A stretch of DNA of 64,000 bases from Bacteroidales bacterium (GTDB lineage: Bacteria > Bacteroidota > Bacteroidia > Bacteroidales > UBA932), in the NCBI GenBank assembly GCA_017454905.1, contig JAFTCB010000028.1, positions 19,481-83,480 on the forward strand. The letters are read 5' to 3'. Under the pieces are notes generated by a model. It was given only the letters and a program-made list of their open reading frames with translations. It had not been told where the DNA came from and searched no databases. This document shows, one piece after another, positions 17,085-25,319 of this stretch (position 1 is the stretch's first letter; each line of letters opens with the position of its first letter). The position numbers were made by a program, and so were the translations under genes.

Positions 17085-18173
17085 TCAAATCAATTTCAGG
17101 TTTTCTGCTTGAGAATAGATCATTTCCGCGAGGGTGGCATTCCCGCCGGATTCGCCGTTGATGCTGTTGAACAGGGCCGTCAGTCCCGGCTTGCCTCCGC
17201 CGTTGCGCAGGATTTGGACGATGCAGAGGTTCTGCAGCGCCACGGCGGAAGTGATGATGTCGATGTCGGTTACGCCAAGTTGGTAGGAAGCGAGCTTGTA
17301 GGCGTCTTCCCGGCAGTCGCGGACCATCTTGTCGATGTCTCCGAGCGTCGTCATCCCCATGCCCCTGAGGATGGGGAGATAGCGCTGCAGCGACACTTCC
17401 TGAATCTCTGCCTGGTTGAGGGCGGCGATGCGGCGGTTGAGGGCGTCGAACGGCTGCAGGGCGAGGTAGCTCTTGAACGTGTCGCCGTCCAGGGCGACAT
17501 CGTCCAGATGCCCGTCGGCGACGAGCGACTGCACCCGGCGGCGGTAGTCGGTGATGCCGGAACGGATGAGGCAGAACTGCTCGTCGGTCAGTTCCAGCAT
17601 GCCGGCCAGGCGGTTCATCTGGCGGAGATACTCCTTGGGGATCTCCACGCCGGACTTGTAGCCCGAGTCGTGGTAGAGGGTGGCCCAGACGTGCTGCAGG
17701 GAGGTGCGGATCTGGATTTCGAAGCGGATCTCGTTGAGCCGCGGGAACTCCTTGTCCGAGTACAGGCTCGGGGGGATGCTGCAGATGAAGTGGAGGGAAT
17801 TGTAGCCGAAGCTGTCCAGCTGGTGCATCTTGCGCTTGTCCACCGAGTTCTCCCGGTCGATGATGAAGAGGTTCTCCACCATGGCGGCGATCTTGTCCAC
17901 GTCGTCGCTGTAGAACGTGATCACGCGGGCGCCGAGCAGGTCGGTGATGTCGGTCGCGGCAGTGTATTTGGCGCCCTTGAGCTCCAGTTTGCCCGCCAGG
18001 CTCTTTTCCTCCTTGACGCGGGCCTCCGTCGCCGTGACCATCAGTCCCTTGGCTTCGATGTCCTTGCGCAGGATATCCAGGACAAGGTCTTTCATCTTGA
18101 GCAGGGTGGGACGCAACTCGCGGTATTCCTCCAGCAAAAGGGAACAGTGCAGATCCAGACCGTAATTCTCCAT
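17085..18173 (-). CDS. RelA/SpoT-type alarmone synthetase without HD or regulatory domains
   Basis: The 362-aa protein has a nucleotidyltransferase domain at residues ~40-175. It shows RVKEEKSLAGK (Arg52-Lys62 region), DITDLLGARVI (Asp75, Gly81), GYNSLH (Tyr124, Ser126, His128) and FEIQIRT (Glu152) followed by HVWATLYHDSGYK. These are the ATP/GTP-binding and catalytic signatures of (p)ppGpp synthetases. The ~185-residue C-terminal extension is helical and unlike TGS-ACT; it may sense or oligomerise. It is the first gene of the operon; no other start is evident. Function as a small alarmone synthetase is well supported by motifs; product identity is not. Confidence 0.87.
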   Translation of the reverse strand: MENYGLDLHCSLLLEEYRELRPTLLKMKDLVLDILRKDIEAKGLMVTATEARVKEEKSLAGKLELKGAKYTAATDITDLLGARVITFYSDDVDKIAAMVENLFIIDRENSVDKRKMHQLDSFGYNSLHFICSIPPSLYSDKEFPRLNEIRFEIQIRTSLQHVWATLYHDSGYKSGVEIPKEYLRQMNRLAGMLELTDEQFCLIRSGITDYRRRVQSLVADGHLDDVALDGDTFKSYLALQPFDALNRRIAALNQAEIQEVSLQRYLPILRGMGMTTLGDIDKMVRDCREDAYKLASYQLGVTDIDIITSAVALQNLCIVQILRNGGGKPGLTALFNSINGESGGNATLAEMIYSQAENLKLI

Positions 18174-18191
18174 ATTATTGAACTTAATTTA

Positions 18192-18199
18192 CAAATATA
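18192..18199 (-). promoter_or_regulatory. -7 element for the alarmone-type operon
   Basis: On the minus strand TATATTTG matches TAnnTTTG, 18 bp before the synthetase ATG. No well-spaced TTG was found upstream of it, so the -33 element may be weak or the promoter activator-dependent. Confidence 0.5.
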
Positions 18200-18324
18200 C
18201 ATTTTTCAGCGTCAAGTTGAAAGATGCCGGCTGAAAAAATGATTCCGGGGGGACTTGAACGGAAATTGGAACAAAATGACGGATAGACGGAAAAGGCGGA
18301 AACCCCCGGACGGGGAAATATTCC

Positions 18325-18332
18325 TACCTTTG
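18325..18332 (+). promoter_or_regulatory. -7 element for the GH51 gene
   Basis: TACCTTTG, 26 bp upstream of the ATG at 18359, matches the Bacteroidota -7 consensus. No TTG at the right distance is visible, as often seen in regulated carbohydrate genes. Confidence 0.5.
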
Positions 18333-18358
18333 ATGTAAATGATCAACCCTACCCGGAT

Positions 18359-20893
18359 ATGACCCTGCGTAAACGCTTCTTTGCCGCCGGCCTCTCGTTG
18401 CTGGCGCTGTGTGCCTCCGCCCAGGAGGCGGTCCGCCTGGACATTGACACCCGCCACATCGACGGGCACATCGATCCGCTCATCTATGGGCAGCTGTTCG
18501 AGCATATCTATTTCTCCGCCAACAATGGCGTCTGGCAGGAGATGATTTACGGCCGTTCTTTCGAACCGGAACATTATCCCGGCATCCCTCCGCGTGACGG
18601 CTATTTCGACGGATGGTTCGCCGACGGGGAAGGCGTCCTGCATTCGCCCACCCGCTATGAGCAGCCCATCCCCCTGACGGAGTTGGATACGGATAGCTAC
18701 GATATCGAAATGGATGTCGCCTGGCGAGCTTACCGCCTGCCCGGCCGGCGCTGGAGCGGCGGTCTGCTGGACCTGCGTTTTGCCTTCAAGGACCAGGCGG
18801 ACGGGGAGCCTTATTTCCTGCGGCTCTATGATCCCGCCTTCGAGGGGCAGCGGTTTTCCCTGGCCCAGACGCAGTCCCAGATCGAGGCGGACAACCAGGC
18901 CAAGGCGCTCGCGCAGGCCCAGAAGCAGGCTTCCAGCGCCGAATTCTCCATCGCCACACGCGTGGAGAAGGAGGTCCCCTCCTTCGGAGGCCGCACCCGC
19001 AGGGTCATCGCCCTGGATCCGCTGGTGACGGCGCGGGCGCGGGCGGAGCAGACAGACCAGGCGGCGTGGCACCACGTCAGGATCAGTTGCCGCGGCCGTC
19101 GGGTGACCGTCTGGTGGGACGGCCGCCGGCTGCTCTCCAAGACCCTTCCGACCGGGCGCAGGCACAACGCGGTCACCCTTTGGGAAAACTATACCGAGGC
19201 GCGTTTCCGCAACATCCGCATCCTCTCTGCAGATGGCAGGCAGACCTTCTTCGAAGGGCTTCCGGAGCAGGTGGCCCTCCCCGACGTGGCGCCGGAATGG
19301 ACTGCCTTCGGCGATGCCGTTTTCCGCTTGGTCAAGGGCAATGCGGTCAATATGGACTACGCTCAGCAAATCAGTGCCCGGGGGCTCTCCGGATTGCAGC
19401 AGGGACCGCAGCCCGTCCGTCCGGGCGAGGTTTTCGTCGGTTCCGTGTATGCTCGCGGCGACGGCCGGGCCCGGCTCAGCGTAGGCCTGCGCCATGGCGG
19501 GGAATGGGTGGTCCGGAAGTCGCTGGGCTGCCCGTCGCCGGACTGGCAGTGCTACGAATTCACCCTGGACGGAGGTGCATGGGAAGGCGATGCGGATTTC
19601 GCCATCGCGGCAGAAGACGGCACTTTGGTGATCGACCAGGCCTCGATGGGTACCCGTTCGGGACAGGCGCTCGGCGGCTTCCGGCCGGATATTTTCCAGG
19701 CAGTCAAGGACTTGCATCCGACCTGCCTGCGCTGGCCGGGCGGCGGTTATGCCGCACAGTATGACTGGCGCTGGGGGATTGGTCCGCAGAAGGACCGCCG
19801 CCGCTGGGATCACTGGATGTGGCTGGACTATGACCAGAACTGCTTCGGCACCGATGAATTCATCCGCTTCTGCCGCGAAATCGGCTCCGAGCCGGTGATC
19901 GTGGTGAGCGTCGGCTTCGAGCGGCCGGAGTCTGAATACGATGAGATCCTGCAGAATGCCGTGAACTGGCTGCGCTACTGCAACGAGCCCGCTACGGGCG
20001 AGTGGGGTGTGGTGCGCGCTGCGAACGGCCATCCCGAGCCCTATAACGTCAAGTACTGGGAGATCGACAACGAGATGTGGGAGATGGGCATCGACCGTTA
20101 CGAGCGCTGCGTCCGTGACTTTTCCACTGCCATGCGTGCCGTCGACCCGTCCATCCGGATCATCGCCTGCGGCGGGTTCCAGGAGGACGAAGCCTTCCTG
20201 AACCGTTCCGGCCGCTATTTCGACTACCTGAGCTTGCACCACTATGAGCAGGCCGGGGGGTATGCCGCCGGGCCGGAACGCCTTGCGCAGCAGTACCGGC
20301 GCTATGCGGACATGATTGCCGCCTGTCCCAACCCCAACATCAAGCTGTTCATTTCCGAGTGGAATCTCAACAGCACCGACTGGCGCACGGGCCTGTTTGC
20401 CGGCGGCTTCCTGAATGTCTGCGAACGCAGCGACGTAGTGGCGATGGGCGCCGCCGCACTCTTCATCCGGCGGACCGATGCTCCTGACTGGAACAATGCC
20501 TTCATCAATTTTGACTACAAGGATCTCTTCGTCGCTCCGAATTACCAGGTGACAGAACTCTGGTACGACCACTATTCGCCGTACCGGCTCGCATTCAAGG
20601 GGGAATGCAAGGAGTTGAGCGTCCTCGCCACCCTGGCACAGAACGGCGGCAGCGTCGTGGTCAAGGTCGTCAATCCTTCCGAAAAAAGCTATACACTGAC
20701 GCTCGCGGGAAATTGGGGACCGCTCTCCGGAGCGGAATATGAGTATTTCGCACCCGGCTCGCTGGATGCCGCCAACGACATGCAGCACAAGCAGGCAGTC
20801 GCACGCCGCAGGAAAACGCTGCAGGCCGGAAATGATATCGTCACGCTCACGCTGGAGCCACTGTCCGCAGGGGTCGTGACGCTGTACAGATAA
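18359..20893 (+). CDS. Secreted GH51 alpha-L-arabinofuranosidase
   Basis: Removes arabinofuranosyl side chains from arabinoxylan or arabinan. The signal peptide covers residues ~1-21. The N-terminus DTRHIDGHIDPLIYGQLFEHI and the (beta/alpha)8 core with CLRWPGGGYAAQYDWRWGIGP are typical. The acid/base Glu572 is in YWEIDNEMWEMG and the nucleophile Glu667 in LFISEWNLN. The C-terminal beta domain includes VVKVVNPSEKSYTLTL. At 844 aa it is longer than minimal GH51 (~500-660) because residues ~110-300 hold a concanavalin-like insert with an unusual Gln/Ala-rich helix. It is monocistronic, with its own -7 box and a terminator. Confidence 0.93.
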   Translation: MTLRKRFFAAGLSLLALCASAQEAVRLDIDTRHIDGHIDPLIYGQLFEHIYFSANNGVWQEMIYGRSFEPEHYPGIPPRDGYFDGWFADGEGVLHSPTRYEQPIPLTELDTDSYDIEMDVAWRAYRLPGRRWSGGLLDLRFAFKDQADGEPYFLRLYDPAFEGQRFSLAQTQSQIEADNQAKALAQAQKQASSAEFSIATRVEKEVPSFGGRTRRVIALDPLVTARARAEQTDQAAWHHVRISCRGRRVTVWWDGRRLLSKTLPTGRRHNAVTLWENYTEARFRNIRILSADGRQTFFEGLPEQVALPDVAPEWTAFGDAVFRLVKGNAVNMDYAQQISARGLSGLQQGPQPVRPGEVFVGSVYARGDGRARLSVGLRHGGEWVVRKSLGCPSPDWQCYEFTLDGGAWEGDADFAIAAEDGTLVIDQASMGTRSGQALGGFRPDIFQAVKDLHPTCLRWPGGGYAAQYDWRWGIGPQKDRRRWDHWMWLDYDQNCFGTDEFIRFCREIGSEPVIVVSVGFERPESEYDEILQNAVNWLRYCNEPATGEWGVVRAANGHPEPYNVKYWEIDNEMWEMGIDRYERCVRDFSTAMRAVDPSIRIIACGGFQEDEAFLNRSGRYFDYLSLHHYEQAGGYAAGPERLAQQYRRYADMIAACPNPNIKLFISEWNLNSTDWRTGLFAGGFLNVCERSDVVAMGAAALFIRRTDAPDWNNAFINFDYKDLFVAPNYQVTELWYDHYSPYRLAFKGECKELSVLATLAQNGGSVVVKVVNPSEKSYTLTLAGNWGPLSGAEYEYFAPGSLDAANDMQHKQAVARRRKTLQAGNDIVTLTLEPLSAGVVTLYR

Positions 20894-20897
20894 AAGC

Positions 20898-20931
20898 AAG
20901 GAACCCGGGCCCTGAGCGGCTCGGGTTCCTT
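20898..20931 (+). terminator. Intrinsic terminator after the GH51 gene
   Basis: AAGGAACCCG and CGGGTTCCTT pair around a 14-nt loop, followed by GTTTT. Confidence 0.8.
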
Positions 20932-20958
20932 GTTTTATAACTGTATTCCAGTGATGTC

Positions 20959-21591
20959 CTAGAACAGATAGGCGATGCCGACGGTCAGCTGGCCGCGGTG
21001 CTCGGAGGCGTTGCTGCTGTCGATGCGGTTGAGCAGGCCGTAGTCATAACCCACCTTGAAGCAGTACTTGTCGGCGAATTTGATGCCGGCACCACCGCCG
21101 ATCATGATATCGAAGCGCTTGTAGCCGTCACCGTCGTAGTTGTCGATCCTGGTGTCAGCCTGGTAACCGAGGACGCTGGCCGTCACCTTGGTAGTGGAAG
21201 CGAGGCCGAAAGATGCGGTCGGACCGGCAAATACGAAAAAGCTGGTGTTGGGGGCAAGCTCAAGGTCGTAGCTGAAGGTCAGGGGAACGTTGAGATAGTG
21301 CTCGGTCACGTCGCCCTTCAGGTTGAGGACGCCGCCGACATTGTTGGCGTCGGCGCCACCGACGAACAGGTAGTTCACGCCCGGGGTGAAGAAGAGATTA
21401 TCCAGAAGCTCAAGGGTGTAGCCGAAACCCACGGTGAAACCGTTGAGGCTGGAAGAGTACTTCTCGGAGTTGACCTTGGTGGTCTCCTTGGAGTTGGCAT
21501 AGCCGAGGTTGACATTGAACTGTGCGAAAGAAGTCGCACAAGCGAGCAGCATGGCAGCTGCAGCAACAATGATTTTTTTCATAAAACTCAT
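20959..21591 (-). CDS. Outer-membrane beta-barrel protein (OmpX/porin-like, PF13568 type)
   Basis: The 210-aa protein has a signal peptide (KKIIVAAAAMLLACATSFA) and about eight amphipathic beta strands with alternating aromatic residues, ending in a strand closing with Phe (VGIAYLF), as outer-membrane barrels do. It includes FMIGGGAGIKF-like and FKVGYDYGLLN strands. A second ATG at 21582 (MKKII) is an equally likely start. Minus-strand TATATTTG lies ~25 bp upstream. Small Bacteroidota barrels of this type have no fixed function. It stands alone, convergent with the GH51 gene. Confidence 0.83.
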   Translation of the reverse strand: MSFMKKIIVAAAAMLLACATSFAQFNVNLGYANSKETTKVNSEKYSSSLNGFTVGFGYTLELLDNLFFTPGVNYLFVGGADANNVGGVLNLKGDVTEHYLNVPLTFSYDLELAPNTSFFVFAGPTASFGLASTTKVTASVLGYQADTRIDNYDGDGYKRFDIMIGGGAGIKFADKYCFKVGYDYGLLNRIDSSNASEHRGQLTVGIAYLF

Positions 21592-21906
21592 TAGATTTTG
21601 GTCGTTTTACGCTGCAAATATACAAAAAAGCGGAATATTGGCGCATCCGCATACCTGACCGTTATTGTACATAGAAGGATTCCATTCCGTTTCCGTAAGA
21701 GTGGAGCGCAGGTATGCGGCCGTTTCTGGATCCAGAACGCAGGAGGCTACTTCTCCGCGGAATGGTTTCCCTGTGATTACCAGCCAGTTGATGCAGTATT
21801 AGAGATAGGATCCCGCTAATCCCTCACTCACCTGCGGCGGGCTTTGCAATAAGCCATCAAAAAACTGCGTTCAAGCAAGTTGACGCAGTTTTTTGCTACC
21901 TTATTG
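21592..21906. other. Non-coding stretch with inverted repeats
   Basis: No credible gene is seen. The stretch holds a -7 box for the barrel gene (CAAATATA, 21615-21622, minus strand). An 11-bp perfect inverted repeat lies at 21647-21657 and 21709-21719 (CCGCATACCTG / CAGGTATGCGG). An inverted 15-nt copy of the tRNA-Ser 3' end lies at 21818-21832. The tRNA terminator closes the stretch. A 73-codon open frame here lacks any recognisable features. Confidence 0.6.
21859..21894 (-). terminator. Terminator of tRNA-Ser(CGA)
   Basis: AAAAAACTGCGT and ACGCAGTTTTTT pair around a 12-nt loop. In the minus direction it ends in a T run 12 bp after the tRNA. Confidence 0.85.
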
Positions 21907-21991
21907 CGGTGAGTGAGGGATTCGAACCCCCGGTACGTTGCCGTACACCTGTTTTCGAGGCAGGCTCCTTCAACCACTCGGACAACTCACC
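21907..21991 (-). tRNA. tRNA-Ser (anticodon CGA)
   Basis: The 85-nt class II tRNA has acceptor arms GGTGAGT/ACTCACC, an anticodon loop CTCGAAA (anticodon CGA) and T-loop TTCGAAT. The variable arm is long. The last anticodon-stem pair is a C-A mismatch. CCA is not encoded. Confidence 0.93.
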
Positions 21992-22060
21992 TTGGAATCG
22001 GACCACAAAGGTAGAAAAAAAACTCATTCTTCCCTAATTTCTTTTGTCCCGGGGTTTCAT

Positions 22061-22068
22061 TATATTTG
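22061..22068 (+). promoter_or_regulatory. -7 element upstream of the chimeric gene and the GH9 gene
   Basis: TATATTTG matches TAnnTTTG, 26 bp before the ATG at 22095. The spacing to the nearest TTTG (22043) is short, so the -33 element is uncertain. Confidence 0.45.
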
Positions 22069-22094
22069 TAAAAACCACTTATATATCCGTCGGT

Positions 22095-22394
22095 ATGAGG
22101 AAACTGATCTTTTATCTCCTGTGTCTTTCTTTTTTGTTTATTCCCTGGAGCGGTGGCGCGCAGAGCCGGGCCCGGGCGGAAGCGCTCTCCCTTGCCGTGG
22201 ATAAGGACCTGACTGCTGGCATCCTGCCCTTCTGGCTGGAGCATGCCGTCGATCCGCAGGGCGGTTTCTACGGTGCGGTGTCGGATGAAGGCAGCGCCGG
22301 TTCGAATTCCGTCTCGCAGCGCCTGCCTGTCGAGGGCGGCCGTGTCTCGCTGGACCTGCCTGCAGAAAGTTTTGTCAGTATCTTCGTCCGTTGA
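22095..22394 (+). pseudogene. Chimeric remnant: N-terminus of an AGE-type epimerase fused to a glycosidase C-terminus
   Basis: The 99-residue frame starts with a signal peptide (MRKLIFYLLCLSFLFIPWSGG). It continues with a segment resembling the start of N-acylglucosamine 2-epimerase-family proteins (ILPFWLEHAVDPQGGFYGAV). After about residue 65 it changes to RVSLDLPAESFVSIFVR, which looks like the last beta strand of a GH30- or GH51-like glycosidase. The (alpha/alpha)6 body of the epimerase is missing. The simplest reading is an internal deletion that joined two neighbouring genes. It ends 2 bp before the GH9 start, so it could still act as a leader cistron. It could instead be an unrelated small secreted protein. 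Confidence 0.5.
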
Positions 22395-22396
22395 AT

Positions 22397-24931
22397 ATGA
22401 AACACCTTACCCTTTTCTCTGCGTTCCTGGCTGCGCTTGCCGCTATGGCCGGCACCGTCCGGCTCGATGCTCAGGATTTCCACCTCAACGCTTCCGGTTA
22501 TTTCAACAGCGGGGGCGTGGACGTGATGGCGTTCAATGACTTCTATCCCGAGGGGCACCAGGGCGGCATCTCCATCCTGATGCACGGCAAGCGGGTCGCC
22601 AGCAACGGCGACATCCGCTTCGAACCGACGCCGGGCCAGTGGCAGCCCGTCCCGAAGCAGCTCGGCCGCAAGGTCCTGGAGGACCGCATCGTGACGACGC
22701 TCTGCTATCCCGACTCCAGCCGCCACCTTACGGGGTTCAACCCGATGATCTATCCGGACGTGCAGCTTACCTACGAGGTCACGCTGGAGCCTTCCGGCCG
22801 GGGCTTTCTCGTCACGGTGAACCTGGACCGGCCGGTGCCGGAGGCGTTGGCGGGACGCGCCGGGTTCAACCTGGAATTCTTCCCGGGCGACCTTTTCGGA
22901 AAGCCGTGGATCATGGATGAGCGGCAGGGCATCTTCCCCCCGCAGCCGAATTCCCCGCTGCTCACGCAGGAAAGCTATGTGTACCGGAGCGTCGGCGATT
23001 TCAAGCCGGAAGGCGCCCCGGAGGCTGACGTGAAGCACCTCATCGGCGAAGGCTACAGCCCTTTCACGGCGGATGCCGTCATCGCCGAACCTTATGCCGC
23101 AGGCAAATCTTTCACCCTCCGGCCGGACGACCCGTACAGCCGGCTGACCATCCGGAGCCTGACCGACGCGCCGCTCAAGCTCTACGACGGCCGGATGAAC
23201 CACAACAACGGCTGGTTTGTCCTCCGCTCGGATATCCCCGCCGGCGCCACGAAGGGCGCCGTCAAATGGTATATCGAGCCGAACGTCGTCCCCGGCTGGA
23301 CCAGCCGTCCGGTCGTGCAGACCTCGCAGGTGGGTTATCTGCCCGCGCAGCGGAAAGTGGCGATCATCGAGACCGACCGACGCGACGCTCCGCTCCCCGA
23401 GGCGGCGCTCTACCGCTTCGGCCCGGACGGGGAGCAGCTCGTGCAGCGTTTCCCTGCCGTCCGCTGGGAGGGGGAATTCCTGCGCTACACCTATCTGAAA
23501 GTGGATTTCTCCGACATCCGTGAGGAGGGGCTCTACCAGGTCCGCTACGGCGGCAGCAGTTCGCCTGTCTTCCGGATCGCCGCCGATGTGTACGACCGGG
23601 GCGTCTGGCAGCCGGTGATCGAGTACTTCCTTCCGGTGCAGATGTGCCACATGAAGGTGATGGAGAAATACCGCGTCTGGCACGATGCCTGCCACCTCGA
23701 CGATGCGCGGATGGCGCCGCCCGGCAACCATATTGACGGCTACGTCCAGCCGGCGGACAACGGCACGCGCTTCCGCGCCCTTGAACCTGTCCCCGGGGTC
23801 AATGTGGGCGGCTGGCATGATGCGGGCGATGATGATGTGCGCCACACCACCGGCAATGAGTGCTATATCCTGACGATGGCCTGGGAGGCATTCCGGCCGG
23901 AGATTGATGCCACGGCCATCGACCAGGCGCGCCGCCTCGTGGAGATCCACGAGCCTGACGGGCGCAACGACATCCTCCAGCAGATCGAGCACGGGATGCT
24001 GTACGCCGTGCATACCTGGCAGGCCCTCGGCCGCTTCTCCAAGGGGACCATCACCAATAACCTGCGCCAGTACACCCTGCTCGGCGACACCTCGACGATG
24101 TCCGACGGGATTCTGGGGAATGAGGATGACCGGTGGATTTTCCCGGACACGGGGGACGGCGTCGGCGCCGCGGTCAACCTGGCTGCCTCCGCCCGCGCCC
24201 TGCGGGGCTTCAACGACACCCTGGCGGCCCGTTGTACGGAGATCGCCCGGGAGACTTTTGCCCGCGCTGAAGCTGCGGGCGGCCGTCCCATAAGCCGGAT
24301 GCAGCTGGCTGTCGAACTGTATCTGACCACCGGGGAGCCGGTCTATTTCGACTTCATCCTCGGTCACTGGGATGCCGTGGTCGCCGCCGTGGGGAACTGC
24401 GGCTGGTACATGGCGCGGGTAGAGAAACAGATGGAGGGGCAGCGGAAGTACCGCAAGCAGTGCGCTGCTTTCCGGGAGGCCCTGCTGCAATACCGCAGCG
24501 CCCTTGACCGCATGAGTGCGGAGACGCCGTACGGGGTACCTTACCGGCCGAGCATCTGGGGTGCCGGGTGGGACATCCAGTCCTTCGGTTATCGCCATTA
24601 TTTCCTGGCCAAAGCCTATCCGGACATTTTCTCCCCGGATCAGGTGATGGATGCCCTGCATTTCATCCTGGGCCGGCATCCCGGGTCCAATCAGGCTTCG
24701 TTCGTGGGCGGTGTGGGGGCCGAGTCCACCACGGTGGGCTATGGCCTGAACCGGGCCGACTGGTCCTATATTCCGGGCGGAACGGTCTCCGGGACGGCCC
24801 TGATCCGGCCGGACTATCCGGAGCTGCTGGTGTTCCCGTATCTGTGGCAGCAGGTGGAGTATGTGCTTGGCGGCGGTTCGTCGCATTATATGTTTCTGGT
24901 GCTGGCTGCACGGGACCTGGCGGGGATCTGA
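22397..24931 (+). CDS. Secreted GH9 family glycoside hydrolase (endoglucanase-like)
   Basis: GH9 inverting enzymes cleave cellulose, mixed-linkage glucan or xyloglucan. The 846-aa protein has a signal peptide (~1-28). Its long N-terminal beta-rich region is not assigned. An Ig-like CelD_N domain begins near residue 305 with VVQTSQVGYLPAQRKVAI. The (alpha/alpha)6 catalytic domain has GGWHDAGDDD with Asp475 and Asp478, and ends RPDYPELLVFPYLW and a Glu in QQVEYVLGG as candidate acid. ATG 22397 is preferred over TTG 22391. It lies directly after the chimeric remnant and before tRNA-Val. No CBM or dockerin is recognised. Substrate is inferred from family only. Confidence 0.88.
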   Translation: MKHLTLFSAFLAALAAMAGTVRLDAQDFHLNASGYFNSGGVDVMAFNDFYPEGHQGGISILMHGKRVASNGDIRFEPTPGQWQPVPKQLGRKVLEDRIVTTLCYPDSSRHLTGFNPMIYPDVQLTYEVTLEPSGRGFLVTVNLDRPVPEALAGRAGFNLEFFPGDLFGKPWIMDERQGIFPPQPNSPLLTQESYVYRSVGDFKPEGAPEADVKHLIGEGYSPFTADAVIAEPYAAGKSFTLRPDDPYSRLTIRSLTDAPLKLYDGRMNHNNGWFVLRSDIPAGATKGAVKWYIEPNVVPGWTSRPVVQTSQVGYLPAQRKVAIIETDRRDAPLPEAALYRFGPDGEQLVQRFPAVRWEGEFLRYTYLKVDFSDIREEGLYQVRYGGSSSPVFRIAADVYDRGVWQPVIEYFLPVQMCHMKVMEKYRVWHDACHLDDARMAPPGNHIDGYVQPADNGTRFRALEPVPGVNVGGWHDAGDDDVRHTTGNECYILTMAWEAFRPEIDATAIDQARRLVEIHEPDGRNDILQQIEHGMLYAVHTWQALGRFSKGTITNNLRQYTLLGDTSTMSDGILGNEDDRWIFPDTGDGVGAAVNLAASARALRGFNDTLAARCTEIARETFARAEAAGGRPISRMQLAVELYLTTGEPVYFDFILGHWDAVVAAVGNCGWYMARVEKQMEGQRKYRKQCAAFREALLQYRSALDRMSAETPYGVPYRPSIWGAGWDIQSFGYRHYFLAKAYPDIFSPDQVMDALHFILGRHPGSNQASFVGGVGAESTTVGYGLNRADWSYIPGGTVSGTALIRPDYPELLVFPYLWQQVEYVLGGGSSHYMFLVLAARDLAGI

Positions 24932-24951
24932 GAATTTTTCCGCCGGAACTC

Positions 24952-24982
24952 TTGCGCTTTTCGCGAAAAAAGCCTACTTTTG
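24952..24982 (+). promoter_or_regulatory. Promoter of tRNA-Val
   Basis: TTG (24952-24954) and TACTTTTG (24975-24982) are 20 bp apart, a close match to the Bacteroidota consensus, 17 bp before the tRNA 5' end. Confidence 0.78.
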
Positions 24983-24999
24983 CAATCCATTTGCAAGAC

Positions 25000-25074
25000 A
25001 GGGGCGTAGCTCAGTTGGTTCAGAGCGCTTGAGTCACATTCAAGAGGTCATCGGTTCGACCCCGATCGTCCCTA
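25000..25074 (+). tRNA. tRNA-Val (anticodon CAC)
   Basis: The 75-nt cloverleaf has acceptor arms AGGGGCG/CGTCCCT, D-arm GCTC...GAGC, anticodon stem CTTGA/TCAAG with loop GTCACAT (anticodon CAC), and T-arm with TTCGACC. CCA is not encoded. Confidence 0.93.
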
Positions 25075-25080
25075 CCGAGA

Positions 25081-25128
25081 GAGGATGACTAATGAGTCCA
25101 AAAGACTTGGCGGTCATCCTCTTTTTTT
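25081..25128 (+). terminator. Terminator of tRNA-Val
   Basis: GAGGATGAC pairs with GTCATCCTC; an inner AGTCC/GACTT arm adds a second stem. A run of seven T follows. Confidence 0.85.
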
Positions 25129-25148
25129 GTCATTTCTGCGCCGCCGGG

Positions 25149-25207
25149 CCACGGCAGCCGCAGGGGCAGGGTTGACGTTTCTGTGTTTTTGCCACGGCAG
25201 CCGCAGG
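25149..25207. repeat. Two direct copies of a 16-bp GC-rich repeat
   Basis: CCACGGCAGCCGCAGG occurs at 25149-25164 and 25192-25207 (43-bp period). A divergent inverted copy is recognisable around 25255-25282. The surrounding 25130-25585 stretch shows no credible gene; an open frame across it (25085-25591) is compositionally odd and begins inside the terminator. Confidence 0.7.
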
Positions 25208-25319
25208 TGTCCGGGCTTACGTCGGGAAAGTCCTTTCCCTCCTGATCGCCCGGGCCCCTGCGGCTATCCGCGGCTGCCCACGGCTCGTCGCTGCTTCCTG
25301 CAGCTTACCGTGATTGCCC

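Noticed and set aside
21598-21819. 73-codon open frame between the barrel gene and tRNA-Ser
   Set aside because: It starts in the barrel gene's promoter region, spans the inverted repeat and has no recognisable features.
18212-24886. Long minus-strand open frames opposite the GH51 and GH9 genes
   Set aside because: Both mirror real glycosidase genes with catalytic motifs on the plus strand; the antisense products lack signal peptides and motifs.
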